From positions 1 through 64,000 of the forward strand of contig NZ_CP027558.1 of the NCBI RefSeq assembly GCF_014854695.1: 64,000 bases of DNA, in the 5' to 3' direction. The notes beneath the pieces are model-generated. The model made no database searches and was not told the origin of the DNA. It saw nothing but the letters and a program-made list of their open reading frames with translations. The stretch's first letter is position 1, and each line of letters begins with the position of its first letter. Made by a program: the position numbers and the translations under genes. This document shows, piece after piece, positions 37,160 to 46,901 of the stretch. Origin of the DNA: Rhodococcus rhodochrous (GTDB lineage Bacteria > Actinomycetota > Actinomycetes > Mycobacteriales > Mycobacteriaceae).

Positions 37160-38538
37160 CTGAAATCAGCTTCGCCCGCCAACTGGCCCGGCACGTCACC
37201 GCCGATCACAAGCTCACCGCGGAGATCACCGACTGGATGAAACTCTTGCTGTTCGACTACTACGCCGTCACGACCGGTGGCGCGGAACGCGACTCCGCCG
37301 TCGCTATCCGGTCCGCGGTCAGTACCGCGGCATCCCAGGACCGGTTCTTCAGCGCCTCCATTCACGGGACAACTCTCTGGGCCACCCTCGAGGATGCGGC
37401 CCTGGTCAACGGCGTGACGGCCCACGGCTTGGAACTCGATGACACGTTCGAGGAATCCTCGCTGCACCCCGCTGTCGTCGTCTTCCCGGCGGTTCTGGCA
37501 CTGGCCGACGAACGCGGCTATAGCGCCGCGGATGTGCTTCGCGCCGCCGCGGTTGGCTACGACGTGATGTGCTCCGCCGGCGTCCTGCTCGGGGCTGCCG
37601 AGAGCTATGGTCGCGGCTTTCATCCCACCGGCGTGGCCGGGGTCCTTGGAGCAGCGGCAGCTGTGTCCTCCCTGTTTAGGCTCGACGAGGACCAGACCAC
37701 TCACGCACTGAGCCTGGCGGCCAATCTGGCCGCCGGAAGCCTGGAATTCCTCTCCGACGGTTCCTGGACGAAACGTCTGAACGCCGGGCATGCCGCTTCG
37801 GGAGGCCTCCGTGCCGGCAAGCTCGCAGCCGCAGATTTCACCGCCCCGGAAACGTCCATCGAGGGCCGGGACGGCTTCCTGAACCAGTACGGCCAAGGGC
37901 TGATCGAAGGCCGCAGACTGAACCTGGTGTTCGGCAAGAGCGCCTTGGATACCAGCATCAAGTTCTACCCCTGCTGCCGATACATGCACGGCAACATCGA
38001 TCTGCTGTGCGACATCCACAGCGAATACCCGAATCTGGACATCGATGAGATCGAGTCCATCGAGGTCGGCGTCATCAAAGCCGGTGCCACATTGGTTGCC
38101 GAACCGCCGGCGCGCAAACTCATTGTCAACACGCCCGTGGACGCGCAGTTCAACATGCCGTTCGGTGCCGCCGTGGCACTGGCGACCGGCCAGGCGACTG
38201 TCGGGCAGTTCGACGATGCCCCGGCCGTCGCCGCGGAACTAAAGCCCTGGCTGGAAAAGGTCCGCTGCTATACCAGTGAGCGTCTCGAGGCCACCTTTCC
38301 GGCCAGCTGGCAGGCGGAGGTCAGCGTCCGGTTCAAGGACGGCCGCGTCATCGAAAGGAACGAAGCTGCCTTCCGTGGCGCGCCGCAGGACCGTGCCACC
38401 CGGGAGCAACTGGTCGACAAGGCCGCCGTCCTGCTGACGCCGTCCGCAGCGCAGGCCCTGGACGAAACGGTCCAGGCGATTGAGCTGGATGCCCCACTGA
38501 CCGGCCAGGTCGTCGTGCCGCAGAAAGACTCCATCTGA
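37156..38538 (+). CDS. MmgE/PrpD-family protein
   Basis: 460 residues from ATG 37156 behind GGAGGAG. MmgE/PrpD fold, which includes 2-methylcitrate dehydratase, cis-aconitate decarboxylase and related lyases or epimerases of polycarboxylates. Visible landmarks: helical domain with ALVNGVTAHGLELDDTFE near 77-94 (conserved Asp pair), GFHPTGVAGVLGAAAA near 154, SDGSWTKRLNAGHAASGG near 199 and KFYPCCRYMHGNID near 271. Shorter than PrpD (~480-500). Its original partner was a CaiB-type CoA-transferase, suggesting action on a CoA-linked or freshly released dicarboxylate. Substrate unknown. Confidence 0.82.
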   Translation: MTEISFARQLARHVTADHKLTAEITDWMKLLLFDYYAVTTGGAERDSAVAIRSAVSTAASQDRFFSASIHGTTLWATLEDAALVNGVTAHGLELDDTFEESSLHPAVVVFPAVLALADERGYSAADVLRAAAVGYDVMCSAGVLLGAAESYGRGFHPTGVAGVLGAAAAVSSLFRLDEDQTTHALSLAANLAAGSLEFLSDGSWTKRLNAGHAASGGLRAGKLAAADFTAPETSIEGRDGFLNQYGQGLIEGRRLNLVFGKSALDTSIKFYPCCRYMHGNIDLLCDIHSEYPNLDIDEIESIEVGVIKAGATLVAEPPARKLIVNTPVDAQFNMPFGAAVALATGQATVGQFDDAPAVAAELKPWLEKVRCYTSERLEATFPASWQAEVSVRFKDGRVIERNEAAFRGAPQDRATREQLVDKAAVLLTPSAAQALDETVQAIELDAPLTGQVVVPQKDSI

Positions 38539-38734
38539 CATGACTCAGCCCAGCTCCGCGGACGGTGGATGGCACCAGTTTAGCGATGAAGCGGCATCAT
38601 ATGCCCTCATCCAGATTCTGTGACTGGTGGGACTGTTGTTTCCTGTGAGGTTCCTGAGTGCCGATGGTTTAGGTTGCAGGGAGCGAGCGGGCGGCCCGCC
38701 GTTGACCGAAGTCCTTTCGAGAGACAGGCGTCAG

Positions 38735-38805
38735 ATGGCCAGAATAGGTAAGTACCTGTATTTGCCGGGTTTGCAACGTGATTCACCGCTGAAGTCGGTG
38801 ATCGT
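38735..38805 (+). other. Short ORF start cut by IS6
   Basis: ATG 38735 opens ~24 codons (MARIGKYLYLPGLQRDSPLK...) that end where the IS6 left end begins at 38806. The protein is not recognised. It may be the beginning of a gene destroyed by IS6 insertion. The remaining 38539-38734 shows nothing I can name. Confidence 0.3.
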
Positions 38806-39650
38806 GGCACTGTCACGTTGTTGAACGCTGCAAACTGGGAGCTGGGAGAATGTGGCGTGACCACCCCGATGCCGTCGTACAAAGGCCACCGCTACCCGGT
38901 CGAGATCATCAACCACTGCGTGTGGTTGTACTTCCGCTTCCCGCTCAGCTTCCGTGAGGTCGAGGAGATGATGCTCGAACGCGGTGTCCTGGTCAGCTAC
39001 GAGACCATCCGGCGGTGGTGCGCCAAGTTCGGGCAGGCCTACGCCAACCAGCTGCGCCGACGGCGGGCGCGGACCGGTGACAAATGGCATCTCGACGAGG
39101 TTTTCATCCGCATCAACGGCACCCAGCACTACCTGTGGCGCGCGGTCGACCAGGACGGCAACGTCCTCGACGTGCTGGTCCAGTCCCGCCGAAACACCCA
39201 GGCAGCCAAGAAATTCTTCCGCAAGCTGCTCAAGGGCCTGCGATACGTGCCGCGGGTGCTGGTCACCGACAAGCTCGCCAGCTACCAGGTGGCGCACCGC
39301 GAGATGCTGGCCTCGGTCGAGCATCGCCGATCGAAGTATGTGAACAATCGAGCCGAGAACTCGCATCAACCCACCAGGCAGCGGGAACATGCGATGAAGC
39401 GCTTCACATCGCCCGGGCACGCGCAACGATTCCTGTCCGCTTTCTCGGGCATCTCACCGCATTTCCGGCCCAACCGGCACAGACTCTCGGCGCCCGAATG
39501 GCGTACCGAGATGGCCGACCGCTTCGCGGTCTGGCAGGAAGTCACCGCGACCGATGCCGCCGCCTGAAAGTGAACGGCCCGGCGGTGCCCTGTAGCAGCC
39601 TTTCTTAAATAGGCGGCGCTGCTGGACTTTTCGAATAACGTGACAGTGCC
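38806..39650 (+). mobile_element. IS6-family element, left copy
   Basis: 845 bp with perfect terminal inverted repeats GGCACTGTCACGTT / AACGTGACAGTGCC. Same length, orientation and almost the same sequence as 46902-47746. Its right end has replaced the 3' part of an IS481 transposase gene. Confidence 0.9.
38857..39567 (+). CDS. IS6-family transposase (left copy)
   Basis: 236 residues from GTG 38857. DDE core: Asp in KWHLDEVFIRI, Asp in VLVTDKLASY and Glu in RAENSHQPTRQRE; N-terminal zinc/HTH region with RFPLSFREVEEMMLERGV and YETIRRWCAKFG. Appears intact. IS6 transposases join replicons by replicative cointegrate formation, usually resolved by homologous recombination between copies. Confidence 0.9.
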   Translation: MTTPMPSYKGHRYPVEIINHCVWLYFRFPLSFREVEEMMLERGVLVSYETIRRWCAKFGQAYANQLRRRRARTGDKWHLDEVFIRINGTQHYLWRAVDQDGNVLDVLVQSRRNTQAAKKFFRKLLKGLRYVPRVLVTDKLASYQVAHREMLASVEHRRSKYVNNRAENSHQPTRQREHAMKRFTSPGHAQRFLSAFSGISPHFRPNRHRLSAPEWRTEMADRFAVWQEVTATDAAA

Positions 39651-40417
39651 GCCGTGATGCCTAGGTCGGTGCAGGTGTGCTTCCACAGGGCGGATCGGTA
39701 GCAGCCGCCGTTGTCGGACAGGACCCGTTCGACGGTGACGCCGCGGGCTGCGAACCAGCCCACGGCACGCTGGAGTACGCCGGCTGCGGTGACAGCGGTT
39801 TTGTCGTCGTGTATCTCGGCGTAGGCGACGCGGGAATGGTCGTCGATGACGGTGTGCACGAAGGCGTGTCCGAGTAGTTCGTTGTGGTGCTTGCTGCGGC
39901 GGGTTACCGGTGTGGCCTGGCGGTTCCTGCGGCCCTGGATGCGGCCGACGAATCGCCAGCCGCCGCCGATGGGGATGTTGCCGAGTTTCTTGACGTCGAC
40001 GTGGATCATCGACCCCGGATGGGGGTGTTCGTAGCGGCGGATGGTCTCGCCGGTGCGGATGTCGATGTGCGAGAGACGGTTGAGCCGGCATCGGACCAAC
40101 ACCGCATGCACGGTCGACGCCGGCATATTCAGACGAGAGCCGATCGCCTGGGGTGAGAGTCGTTTGCGCCACCGCAGGTCGACGATCTTGCGTTTGGTCG
40201 GCTCCGGTGTGCGGTTCGGGATGTGGTGGGGTCGACTCGAGCGGTCGTGCATCCCGTCCGGTCCCATCTCGACATAGCGAGTGGCCCAGCGTTTCGCGGT
40301 CGGCCAGGCAACGTTGAAGTGCTCGGCGGCCCTGGCGATGGACCATCCCTCGTCGATGATGCGTCGGGCCAGCAGCAGCCGGCCCCTCGGAGTCAGAGGT
40401 GCGTTAGCGTGAACCAC
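39651..40417 (-). pseudogene. IS481-family transposase, 3' truncated
   Basis: About 255 residues from GTG 40417. N-terminal HTH (TPRGRLLLARRIIDEGWSIA, AAEHFNVAWPTAKRW) and rve core with the first Asp in MIHVDVKKLG and second Asp in VLSDNGGCYRS. The match ends after DLGIT at the IS6 boundary, so the catalytic Glu and the last ~70-90 residues are gone. Confidence 0.8.
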
Positions 40418-40652
40418 GAAGGTCTCCCGGTCGTTGAAGTGTGTGTCGTAGCAGCTCCACTTCACGACGGGAGACCTTCGCTGTTCAACGACCCACTACC
40501 GCATGTCGTCGCAATCGTTCAACCAACCTGCCTGGGCAGTACAACTAGCCGCTGTCAAACTGGACTTGAAAAAAGGCAGCGCATCACAGCAAAGCGAAGC
40601 CCGGCCACGAACGCGGTGCGTTCGTGGCCGGGCTGTCGTGGGTCAGATGCCT

Positions 40653-41666
40653 TCAGCCGCCGTTGAGGGTACGGGACGGTGTCTCGCCGTAGCGTCTGCG
40701 GTACTCCGCAGCGAATCTGCCTAGGTGCCCGAAGCCCCAGCGATGTGCCACGTCGGCCACTGTGGGCTTGTCGGCGTCATTTCGGCTCAGCTCCTCGTGG
40801 ACGCGCTCGAGTCGGACGCTCCGGAGATAGGTCATCGGTGGAACTCCGAGGTGCTGTCGGAAACCGTCCTGCAGGCTGCGCACACTTGCGCCGGCCACTT
40901 CGGCCAGGTCATTGACCGTGAACGGTTTTTCAGGACTGGCATGTATCGCGTCGACGGCGCGTTTGACGATGCGAGGACGGACGGGACGACGAAGTTCCTG
41001 CAGTGATTCTTGATGGTCGTGGCCCGAGGCAAGGAGAAAGCCGGTCGTCACCGCTTGCGCGAGCGAACTCGACATCAGCGGGTCATAAAGCACTCCCGCC
41101 TCGCGGTCGAGATCGGCGGCAAGCGTGAGGATCAGCGAGAGCCAGCTTTCCGCTGGTCCTCGGGTCAGGTCCACCAGCGGATCGAACTTTACGGGAGTAC
41201 GAACGGGGTGCCCGACCAAAGTCGTCAGTTCAGCTTCGAGATATTCGCGGTCGATTTTTACGCCGTACTGTGCGCAATCGGCGCTCCACCGGGAAATCTT
41301 CGTCGGTCCCACCGGGAGATAAACAGAAGCCAGCCCGGGCATGGAAACACTAACCTGTCGGCCAGCTACGGCCTCCACGCGCCCGGACAGCGGGATGCTG
41401 ATATGGTAGGCATTGCTCAGCTCACCGAAGTCAAGGCTCACTTCGGCGCCGTAGGCGAGACGGCCTAAGGTGACGCCTCCGAGCTGAACAGTCTTTAGCG
41501 ACATATTCAGACCCGAGTCGGTAGCCAAGGCCTCCAAATGATGGGGATAAAAATTCTCGGCCACAGCCACGCGCGCCTCGTCCAGATGCGACGCACTGTG
41601 CTGAATCACTCCACACGGGACAACTTTGCCCACGGTCTTCAAGAGTGTGTCTTGCATCACAACCAT
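40653..41666 (-). CDS. AraC-family transcriptional regulator
   Basis: 337 residues. N-terminal ~210 residues are an AraC-binding-like cupin domain (YHISIPLSGRVEAVAGRQ, SVYLPVGPTKISRWS). The C-terminal ~100 residues contain two helix-turn-helix units: FTVNDLAEVAGASVRSLQDGF and PTVADVAHRWGFGHLGRFA, followed by YRRRYGETPSRTL. ATG 41666 chosen; ATG 41657 and an upstream TTG are alternatives. Regulators of this kind control phenol and benzoate genes in Rhodococcus, so it could govern the 25-38 kb pathway, though it lies inside the IS6-bounded segment and reads the opposite way. Confidence 0.82.
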   Translation of the reverse strand: MVVMQDTLLKTVGKVVPCGVIQHSASHLDEARVAVAENFYPHHLEALATDSGLNMSLKTVQLGGVTLGRLAYGAEVSLDFGELSNAYHISIPLSGRVEAVAGRQVSVSMPGLASVYLPVGPTKISRWSADCAQYGVKIDREYLEAELTTLVGHPVRTPVKFDPLVDLTRGPAESWLSLILTLAADLDREAGVLYDPLMSSSLAQAVTTGFLLASGHDHQESLQELRRPVRPRIVKRAVDAIHASPEKPFTVNDLAEVAGASVRSLQDGFRQHLGVPPMTYLRSVRLERVHEELSRNDADKPTVADVAHRWGFGHLGRFAAEYRRRYGETPSRTLNGG

Positions 41667-41816
41667 TTTCTTGATGTAGAAGCCCAAACGAGCCTACCGG
41701 GGAATCCGGGCGCGACGAGCGCCGCGCGCCTCCGGTGGGGCGAGTGATCGGGCATGGGTCACCTTGTCGGGTCGGGGAACTCGGGGGAAGTGGGAACGGG
41801 CGCCGCGAAGGGTCCG

Positions 41817-43037
41817 TCAGACCGTGGCGGCGGTGCGCAGTGCGGTGATCGCGTCGGGCGAATAGCCGAGTTCGGTCAGGACGGCGTCCGTGTGGGCGCC
41901 GTGCGCCGGGACGGGGTCGAAGCGCGGTTCGATCCCGCTCAGGGTGGCGGGCGGCAGCAGTGCGCGGACGACGCCGCCGGGGGTGTCGACCTGCCGCCAG
42001 CGGTCCCGGCCCGCGAGCGAGGGGTGGTCGAGGAAGTCGGACACCGAGCCGAGGCGGCCGTTGGCGATCGCCGCGGCGTCGAGCTGCGCGAGGAGTTCGG
42101 CGGTGCTCAGCAGGCGGGTCCGCTGGGCGATCACCTCGTTGCACTCCGCGCGGCGCTCGACGCGCGTCGAATTGCTGTGGAAGCGTTCATCGGTGGCCAG
42201 GTCCGGGTCGCCGAGCACCTTCGTGCAGAGTGAGACCCACTCCCGGTCGTTCTGGACCGCGAGCAGAACCTCGCCGTCGGCAGTCGGGAAGGGACCGTAG
42301 GGGACGATCGTGGCATGCGCGGCGCCGACGCGCTCGGGTTGGTTTTCGCCGTACTCCGTGTAGTAGGCGGGTGATCCCATCCACTCGCCGAGTGCCTCGA
42401 ACAGGGCGACCTCGACCGCGCGGACGGTGCCGGTGGTCGCACGGGTGTACAGGGCGGACAGGATGCCGCTGTAGGCGTACATGCCCGCGGCGATGTCCGC
42501 TATCGAGACGCCGGTCTTCGACGGGCAGTCGGCCGGGCCGGTCAGCGAGATCAGGCCGGTTTCGCCCTGCACCAGCATGTCGTAGGCCTTGCGGTCCGAC
42601 CAGGGGCCGGTGTTGCCGTATCCGGAGATGTCGCAGGGGATCAGCGCCGGGTGGCGTTGCCGGAGCGAGTCGGCGTCGAGATGCATGCGAGCTGCGGCGC
42701 CCGGCGCGAGGTTCTGCACGAACACGTCCGCGGTGGCCAGCAGGCGCTCGAGGATGTCGCGTCCCTCGGCGGATTTCAGGTCGAGCGTGACGGATTCCTT
42801 GGAGCGGTTGAGCCAGACGAAGTAGCTGGACTGGCCGTGGACGGTCTCGTCGTAGCGGCGGGCGAAGTCGCCGCCGTCGGGTCGTTCGATCTTGATGACG
42901 CGGGCGCCGAGGTCGGCGAGTTGCCGGGTGGCGAACGGGGCGGCCACGGCCTGCTCGATGCTCACGACGGTGATGCCCGCGAGGGGAAGGGTGTTCGAGG
43001 GAGTGGCGGCTGCGCCGGCATCAGAATGTACGGCCAT
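41817..43037 (-). CDS. CaiB/BaiF-family (class III) CoA-transferase
   Basis: 406 residues from ATG 43037. Class III CoA-transferases move CoA between carboxylic acids through an Asp-bound anhydride. Landmarks: LAGITVVSIEQAVAAPFATRQLADLGARV at 19-47 (fold entry), KIERPDGGDFAR near 49, and YDMLVQGETGL near 168, which holds the catalytic Asp. C-terminal PVPAHGAHTDAVLTELG. Read in the same direction as the GntR gene 122 bp upstream. With the acyl-CoA dehydrogenase on the same strand it forms a plausible acyl-CoA activation and oxidation set. Confidence 0.87.
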   Translation of the reverse strand: MAVHSDAGAAATPSNTLPLAGITVVSIEQAVAAPFATRQLADLGARVIKIERPDGGDFARRYDETVHGQSSYFVWLNRSKESVTLDLKSAEGRDILERLLATADVFVQNLAPGAAARMHLDADSLRQRHPALIPCDISGYGNTGPWSDRKAYDMLVQGETGLISLTGPADCPSKTGVSIADIAAGMYAYSGILSALYTRATTGTVRAVEVALFEALGEWMGSPAYYTEYGENQPERVGAAHATIVPYGPFPTADGEVLLAVQNDREWVSLCTKVLGDPDLATDERFHSNSTRVERRAECNEVIAQRTRLLSTAELLAQLDAAAIANGRLGSVSDFLDHPSLAGRDRWRQVDTPGGVVRALLPPATLSGIEPRFDPVPAHGAHTDAVLTELGYSPDAITALRTAATV

Positions 43038-43159
43038 ATTGCGGAATTGTACGTTGCTTGTATCGACTTTCCAACAGCCCAACGCGAGTTCGGTCACCCC
43101 GGACCGTCGGACGGCGGCACGTGGCCGCGCGGCGTCACCGACGCCTGTGGCCCTGCGCG

Positions 43160-43882
43160 TCACCGACGCCGGAGGGTGACCCGGTAGGTGTAGTGCTCCG
43201 GCAGGAAGTAGCTGATCGCGAGTTCCGTCGGCTCCTCGCGCTCGTTCGAGTACAACCGATCGACCCGCAGCATCGGATGCCCCGGCTCGCACCCCACCGC
43301 GGCGGCGGCCGCTGCGGGCGCCGCCGCGACGGTGATGGACTGATCGGCCTGCACGATCGGGAGGTCGAGATGCGGTTCGACGAGGCCGATCATCGTGTAC
43401 GTACTGGAGGCCCCCGCCGCGACCTCGGGTGCCTCCAGCACCGCCCGGCCCACGGACTCGGGCAGGTAGACCGTGGTGAACACGAACGGCACCACGTCGT
43501 ACAGGCGACGGAACGACACCGTGTAGAGCAGGTCGGTGTCGAGCCGTAACCTGCTGGCCGCCTCGATGTCGACCTGACGCCGCAGCGGCGTGACGATCTC
43601 CATCATCGTGTCCGTCGACAGGTTCATCAGGTCTTCGATCGAACCGAGCTGGCGCAAATACCGTCCGGTGGACTCACGGGCGAAGGTGCCACGTCCGGGT
43701 ACCCGGTACACGATGCCGTCGGCCACCAGGTCCTGGAACGCCCGTCGCACCGTCTGCCTGCTGACGCCGTGCTGTTCGGTGAGCTCGGCCTCCGTCGGCA
43801 GTCGGATACCCTCGCGGTACACACCCGCTTCGATGTCCTCCCTCAGGCGGCGCGACAACCGCGCATAGGACGGTTCCGTCAC
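43160..43882 (-). CDS. GntR/HutC-family transcriptional regulator
   Basis: 240 residues from GTG 43882. N-terminal winged HTH (YARLSRRLREDIEAGVY, LPTEAELTEQHGVSRQTVRR, VYRVPGRGTFA), C-terminal UTRA ligand domain (LLYTVSFRRLYDVVPFVFTTVYLPES region and a final ELAISYFLPEHYTYRV strand pair). HutC-type repressors sense small acids or sugars. It probably represses the CaiB gene downstream and perhaps the acyl-CoA dehydrogenase, now separated from it by IS1380 copy 3. Confidence 0.87.
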   Translation of the reverse strand: MTEPSYARLSRRLREDIEAGVYREGIRLPTEAELTEQHGVSRQTVRRAFQDLVADGIVYRVPGRGTFARESTGRYLRQLGSIEDLMNLSTDTMMEIVTPLRRQVDIEAASRLRLDTDLLYTVSFRRLYDVVPFVFTTVYLPESVGRAVLEAPEVAAGASSTYTMIGLVEPHLDLPIVQADQSITVAAAPAAAAAAVGCEPGHPMLRVDRLYSNEREEPTELAISYFLPEHYTYRVTLRRR

Positions 43883-43942
43883 CGCTGCTCCCTTCGACGT
43901 CGTCGGACGGCGGGCGGTCCGTCCATGGCACGACCAGCCTAG

Positions 43943-45632
43943 CCTCGCGCTTTCGTACTGATTGAGCGGGTGGCCGTGTCGAACACGAAGAATGGTGCCC
44001 TGAACTGGGATAATTCGACTTGCGAAGGTTGAATCAGTCCGAGTCCGAAAGGCACCATTCCGGTGAGCAAGTCTACGTCCCCCTACCCACACGTGTCCGC
44101 ATCGGCCACCGGAACCAGCCTCGTGTCGTATGCCGGCGCGATCCTGCTGCTGCGCACCGCGGAGAAAACCGGCCTCACCACGGCATTGACGACCGAACTC
44201 GGCCCGTTCCGCAAACCGTTGGCTCGCCACGATCCCGGCAAGATCCTCCTCGACCTCGCGGTCTCCCTCGCACTCGGCGGAGACTGCCTCGCCGACATCA
44301 ACCAACTACGTGCCCAGCCCGAACTGTTCGGTGCGGTGGCGTCCGATCCGACCGTCTCCCGCCTGATCGGTGTGTTGGCCTCCGACGCCGATACCGCTCT
44401 CGCTGCCATCGGACGGGCCCGCGCCACCGCCCGCGCCCACGCCTGGACCGCCGCCGGCTCCGCAGCACCGGATCACACCATCGACGAACAAAAACCACTG
44501 GTCATCGACATCGATGCCACCCTCGTCACCGCCCACTCCGACAAAGAACACGCTGCCCCGAACTTCAAACGCGGCTACGGGTTTCATCCATTGTGCGCGT
44601 TCATCGACCACGGTGAGTACGGCACCGGTGAACCGGTGGCGGTGCTGCTGCGCCCCGGTAACGCCGGGTCGAATACCGCCACCGATCACATCACCGTCGT
44701 ACAGGACGCCCTGGCGCAGTTACCGTTCGATCCGGGATATCGGGTCGGGAAGAAGGTACTGGTCCGGATCGACGGTGCCGGCGGCACCCACTCCTTGATC
44801 GAGTACCTGACCAAACGCAGGCTCTCGTATTCGGTCGGATTCGGGTTGACCGACACGATGACCGCCGCCCTCGATCTGGTCCCCGAACAGGCATGGACTC
44901 CGGCCTACGACCCGGACGGGCAGGTTCGTGACGGCGCCTGGGTCACCGAGATCACCGGACTGCTCGACCTGTCCACGTGGCCGAACGGCATGCGCGTGAT
45001 CGTCAGGAAGGAACGCCCGCATCCGGGTGCGCAGTTGCGGTTCACCGACCGGGACGGCCTGCGCCTGACCGCGTTCGCAACCAACACCCGCCGTGGGCAA
45101 CTCCCCGATCTGGAGCTGCGGCACCGGCGTCGGGCTCGGTGCGAGGACCGGATCCGGGCAGCGAAAGTCACCGGTCTGCAGAATCTTCCGCTGCACGGCT
45201 ACGACCAGAACCGGATCTGGCTGGCGCTGGTGCAACTCGCATGCGAGCTGACCGCGTGGATGCAAATGCTCGCGTTCACCGACGTGATGACTGCACGCAG
45301 GTAGGAACCGAAACGGCTACGGCTGCGGGTGCTGTCGATCGCCGGGAAGATCGCCCGGCATGCCCGCCGTGTTCGACTGCGGCTGGCCGCGACGGCTCCG
45401 GGTGTCGATGTTCTCGTGGCCGGCTTGAACAGGCTCACCGCGCTACCTGCGCCTGCGTGACCTGCACGTATCTTCATTTATCGAGACGAAAGGGCACTCA
45501 GCTCGGGGCCGTGGACCCCGGCGTCACCCGACCGTGTCGGGTAGTCGATCGTGGCCGCACACCGGATCCGCAGGCTTCCACACCCAATCTGAACTGCTCA
45601 GGCCGGCGCGTCACCCGCACGAAAGATCGAGG
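43943..45632 (+). mobile_element. IS1380-family insertion sequence, copy 3
   Basis: 1690 bp with ends CCTCGCGCTTTCG... and ...CGAAAGATCGAGG, flanked by a perfect CTAG duplication (43939-43942 and 45633-45636). It is diverged from copies 1 and 2 and lacks their 31-bp insertion. It lies between the GntR gene and the acyl-CoA dehydrogenase. Confidence 0.88.
44063..45460 (+). pseudogene. IS1380 transposase with nonsense mutation (copy 3)
   Basis: From GTG 44063 the frame is open to TAG at 45302-45304, about 413 residues, with DDE motifs DIDATLVTAH, RIDGAGGTH and RCEDRIR intact. In copies 1 and 2 the corresponding codon is TGG (Trp in RRWEPKRL), and after the TAG the frame continues with the matching tail (EPKRLRLR ... 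LPAPA) to 45460. So a single substitution removed ~52 C-terminal residues. The catalytic core is complete, so residual activity is possible. Confidence 0.82.
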
Positions 45633-45648
45633 CTAGTGGTGGACGAGG

Positions 45649-46803
45649 TCAGAGACCGCCGCGGGCCACCAGCTGGGATGCGATGACGTTGCGCTGGATC
45701 TCGTTGGTGCCCTCGCCGACGATCATCAGGGGCGCGTCCCGGAAGTACCGTTCCACGTCGTACTCCGTGGAGTAGCCGTAGCCGCCGTGGATGCGGACGG
45801 CATTGAGCGCGATGTCCATGGCGACCTCGGAGGCGTACAGCTTCGCCATCCCTGCCTCCATGTCACACCGGTCACCGGCGTCGTACTTCTCGGCCGCGAA
45901 CCGGGTCAGCTGCCGCGCCGCCGTCAGCTTCGTGGCCATGTCCGCCAGGTAGTTCCCGATCGACTGGTGCTTCCAGATCGGCTGTCCGAAGCTCTCACGC
46001 TGCTGCGCGTACGCGAGGGAGTCCTCCAGCGCCGCCGCCGCGACACCGAGCGCACGGGAAGCCACCTGGATCCGGCCGGTCTCCAACCCCTTCATCATCT
46101 GCCCGAATCCTCGGCCAGCTTCGCCGCCGAGGATCGCGGTCGCGGGAATGCGGTAGTTGTCGAACGACAACTCGCAGCTCTCCACGCCCTTGTAGCCGAG
46201 CTTGGGGAGGTCTCGTGAGACGGTGAGTCCCGGTCCGTGCTCCACCAGCACCACCGAGATGCCCTTGTGTCGTGGCGTCGCCGACGGGTCCGTCTTGCAC
46301 AGCAGCGCGATCAGGCCCGCCCGCCGGGCGTTGGTGATCCACGTTTTCGCTCCGTTGATCACCAGATCGTCGCCGTCGGTCTTCGCGGTGGTGGTCATGG
46401 CCTGCAGGTCGGAACCCCCGCCCGGTTCCGTGAGCGCCATCGTCGCCCGGATCTCCCCGGTTGCGAGCTTCGGCAGGTACCGCTGCTTCTGTTCCTCGGT
46501 GCCGAACAGTCCGACCAGTTTGGCGACGACGGTGTGCCCGCCCATTGCGCCGGACAGCGACATCCATCCGCGGGCGAGTTCCTCGGTCACCTGGACGTAG
46601 CAGGGCATCGAGACCGGTGTTCCACCGTATTCCTCCGGCACCGCCAGTCCGTAGATCCCGATCTGCTTCATCTGTTCGATCCACTTCTCGGGATAGTCGT
46701 TGGCGTGCTCGACTTCCTGCACCGATGGTTTGACCTCCCGATCGATGAACTCGCGCACTGTCTTGACCAGGAAGGCCTCTTCGTCGTTCAGGTGGTAACT
46801 CAC
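45649..46803 (-). CDS. Acyl-CoA dehydrogenase
   Basis: 384 residues from GTG 46803, normal family length. FAD enzyme introducing an alpha,beta double bond in acyl-CoA. N-terminal helical domain, then MALTEPGGGSDLQAM (FAD/substrate contact) near 123, KTWITNARRAGLIALL near 150, AYAQQRESFGQPIWKHQSI near 270 and RIHGGYGYSTEYDVERYFRDA near 338. Catalytic Glu in VGEGTNEIQRNVIA near 367. Reading the same strand as the CaiB and GntR genes; likely the original operon partner of the CoA-transferase. Confidence 0.9.
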   Translation of the reverse strand: MSYHLNDEEAFLVKTVREFIDREVKPSVQEVEHANDYPEKWIEQMKQIGIYGLAVPEEYGGTPVSMPCYVQVTEELARGWMSLSGAMGGHTVVAKLVGLFGTEEQKQRYLPKLATGEIRATMALTEPGGGSDLQAMTTTAKTDGDDLVINGAKTWITNARRAGLIALLCKTDPSATPRHKGISVVLVEHGPGLTVSRDLPKLGYKGVESCELSFDNYRIPATAILGGEAGRGFGQMMKGLETGRIQVASRALGVAAAALEDSLAYAQQRESFGQPIWKHQSIGNYLADMATKLTAARQLTRFAAEKYDAGDRCDMEAGMAKLYASEVAMDIALNAVRIHGGYGYSTEYDVERYFRDAPLMIVGEGTNEIQRNVIASQLVARGGL

Positions 46804-46901
46804 GTGGGTGTCCTCACTGCAGCGGAGCTCGACGAGCCGAAAGAGAGCATTTGTACGGCCATTATCTTGATTTGTTATTTGTGCGTCAACCGACGAGAGT
46901 C

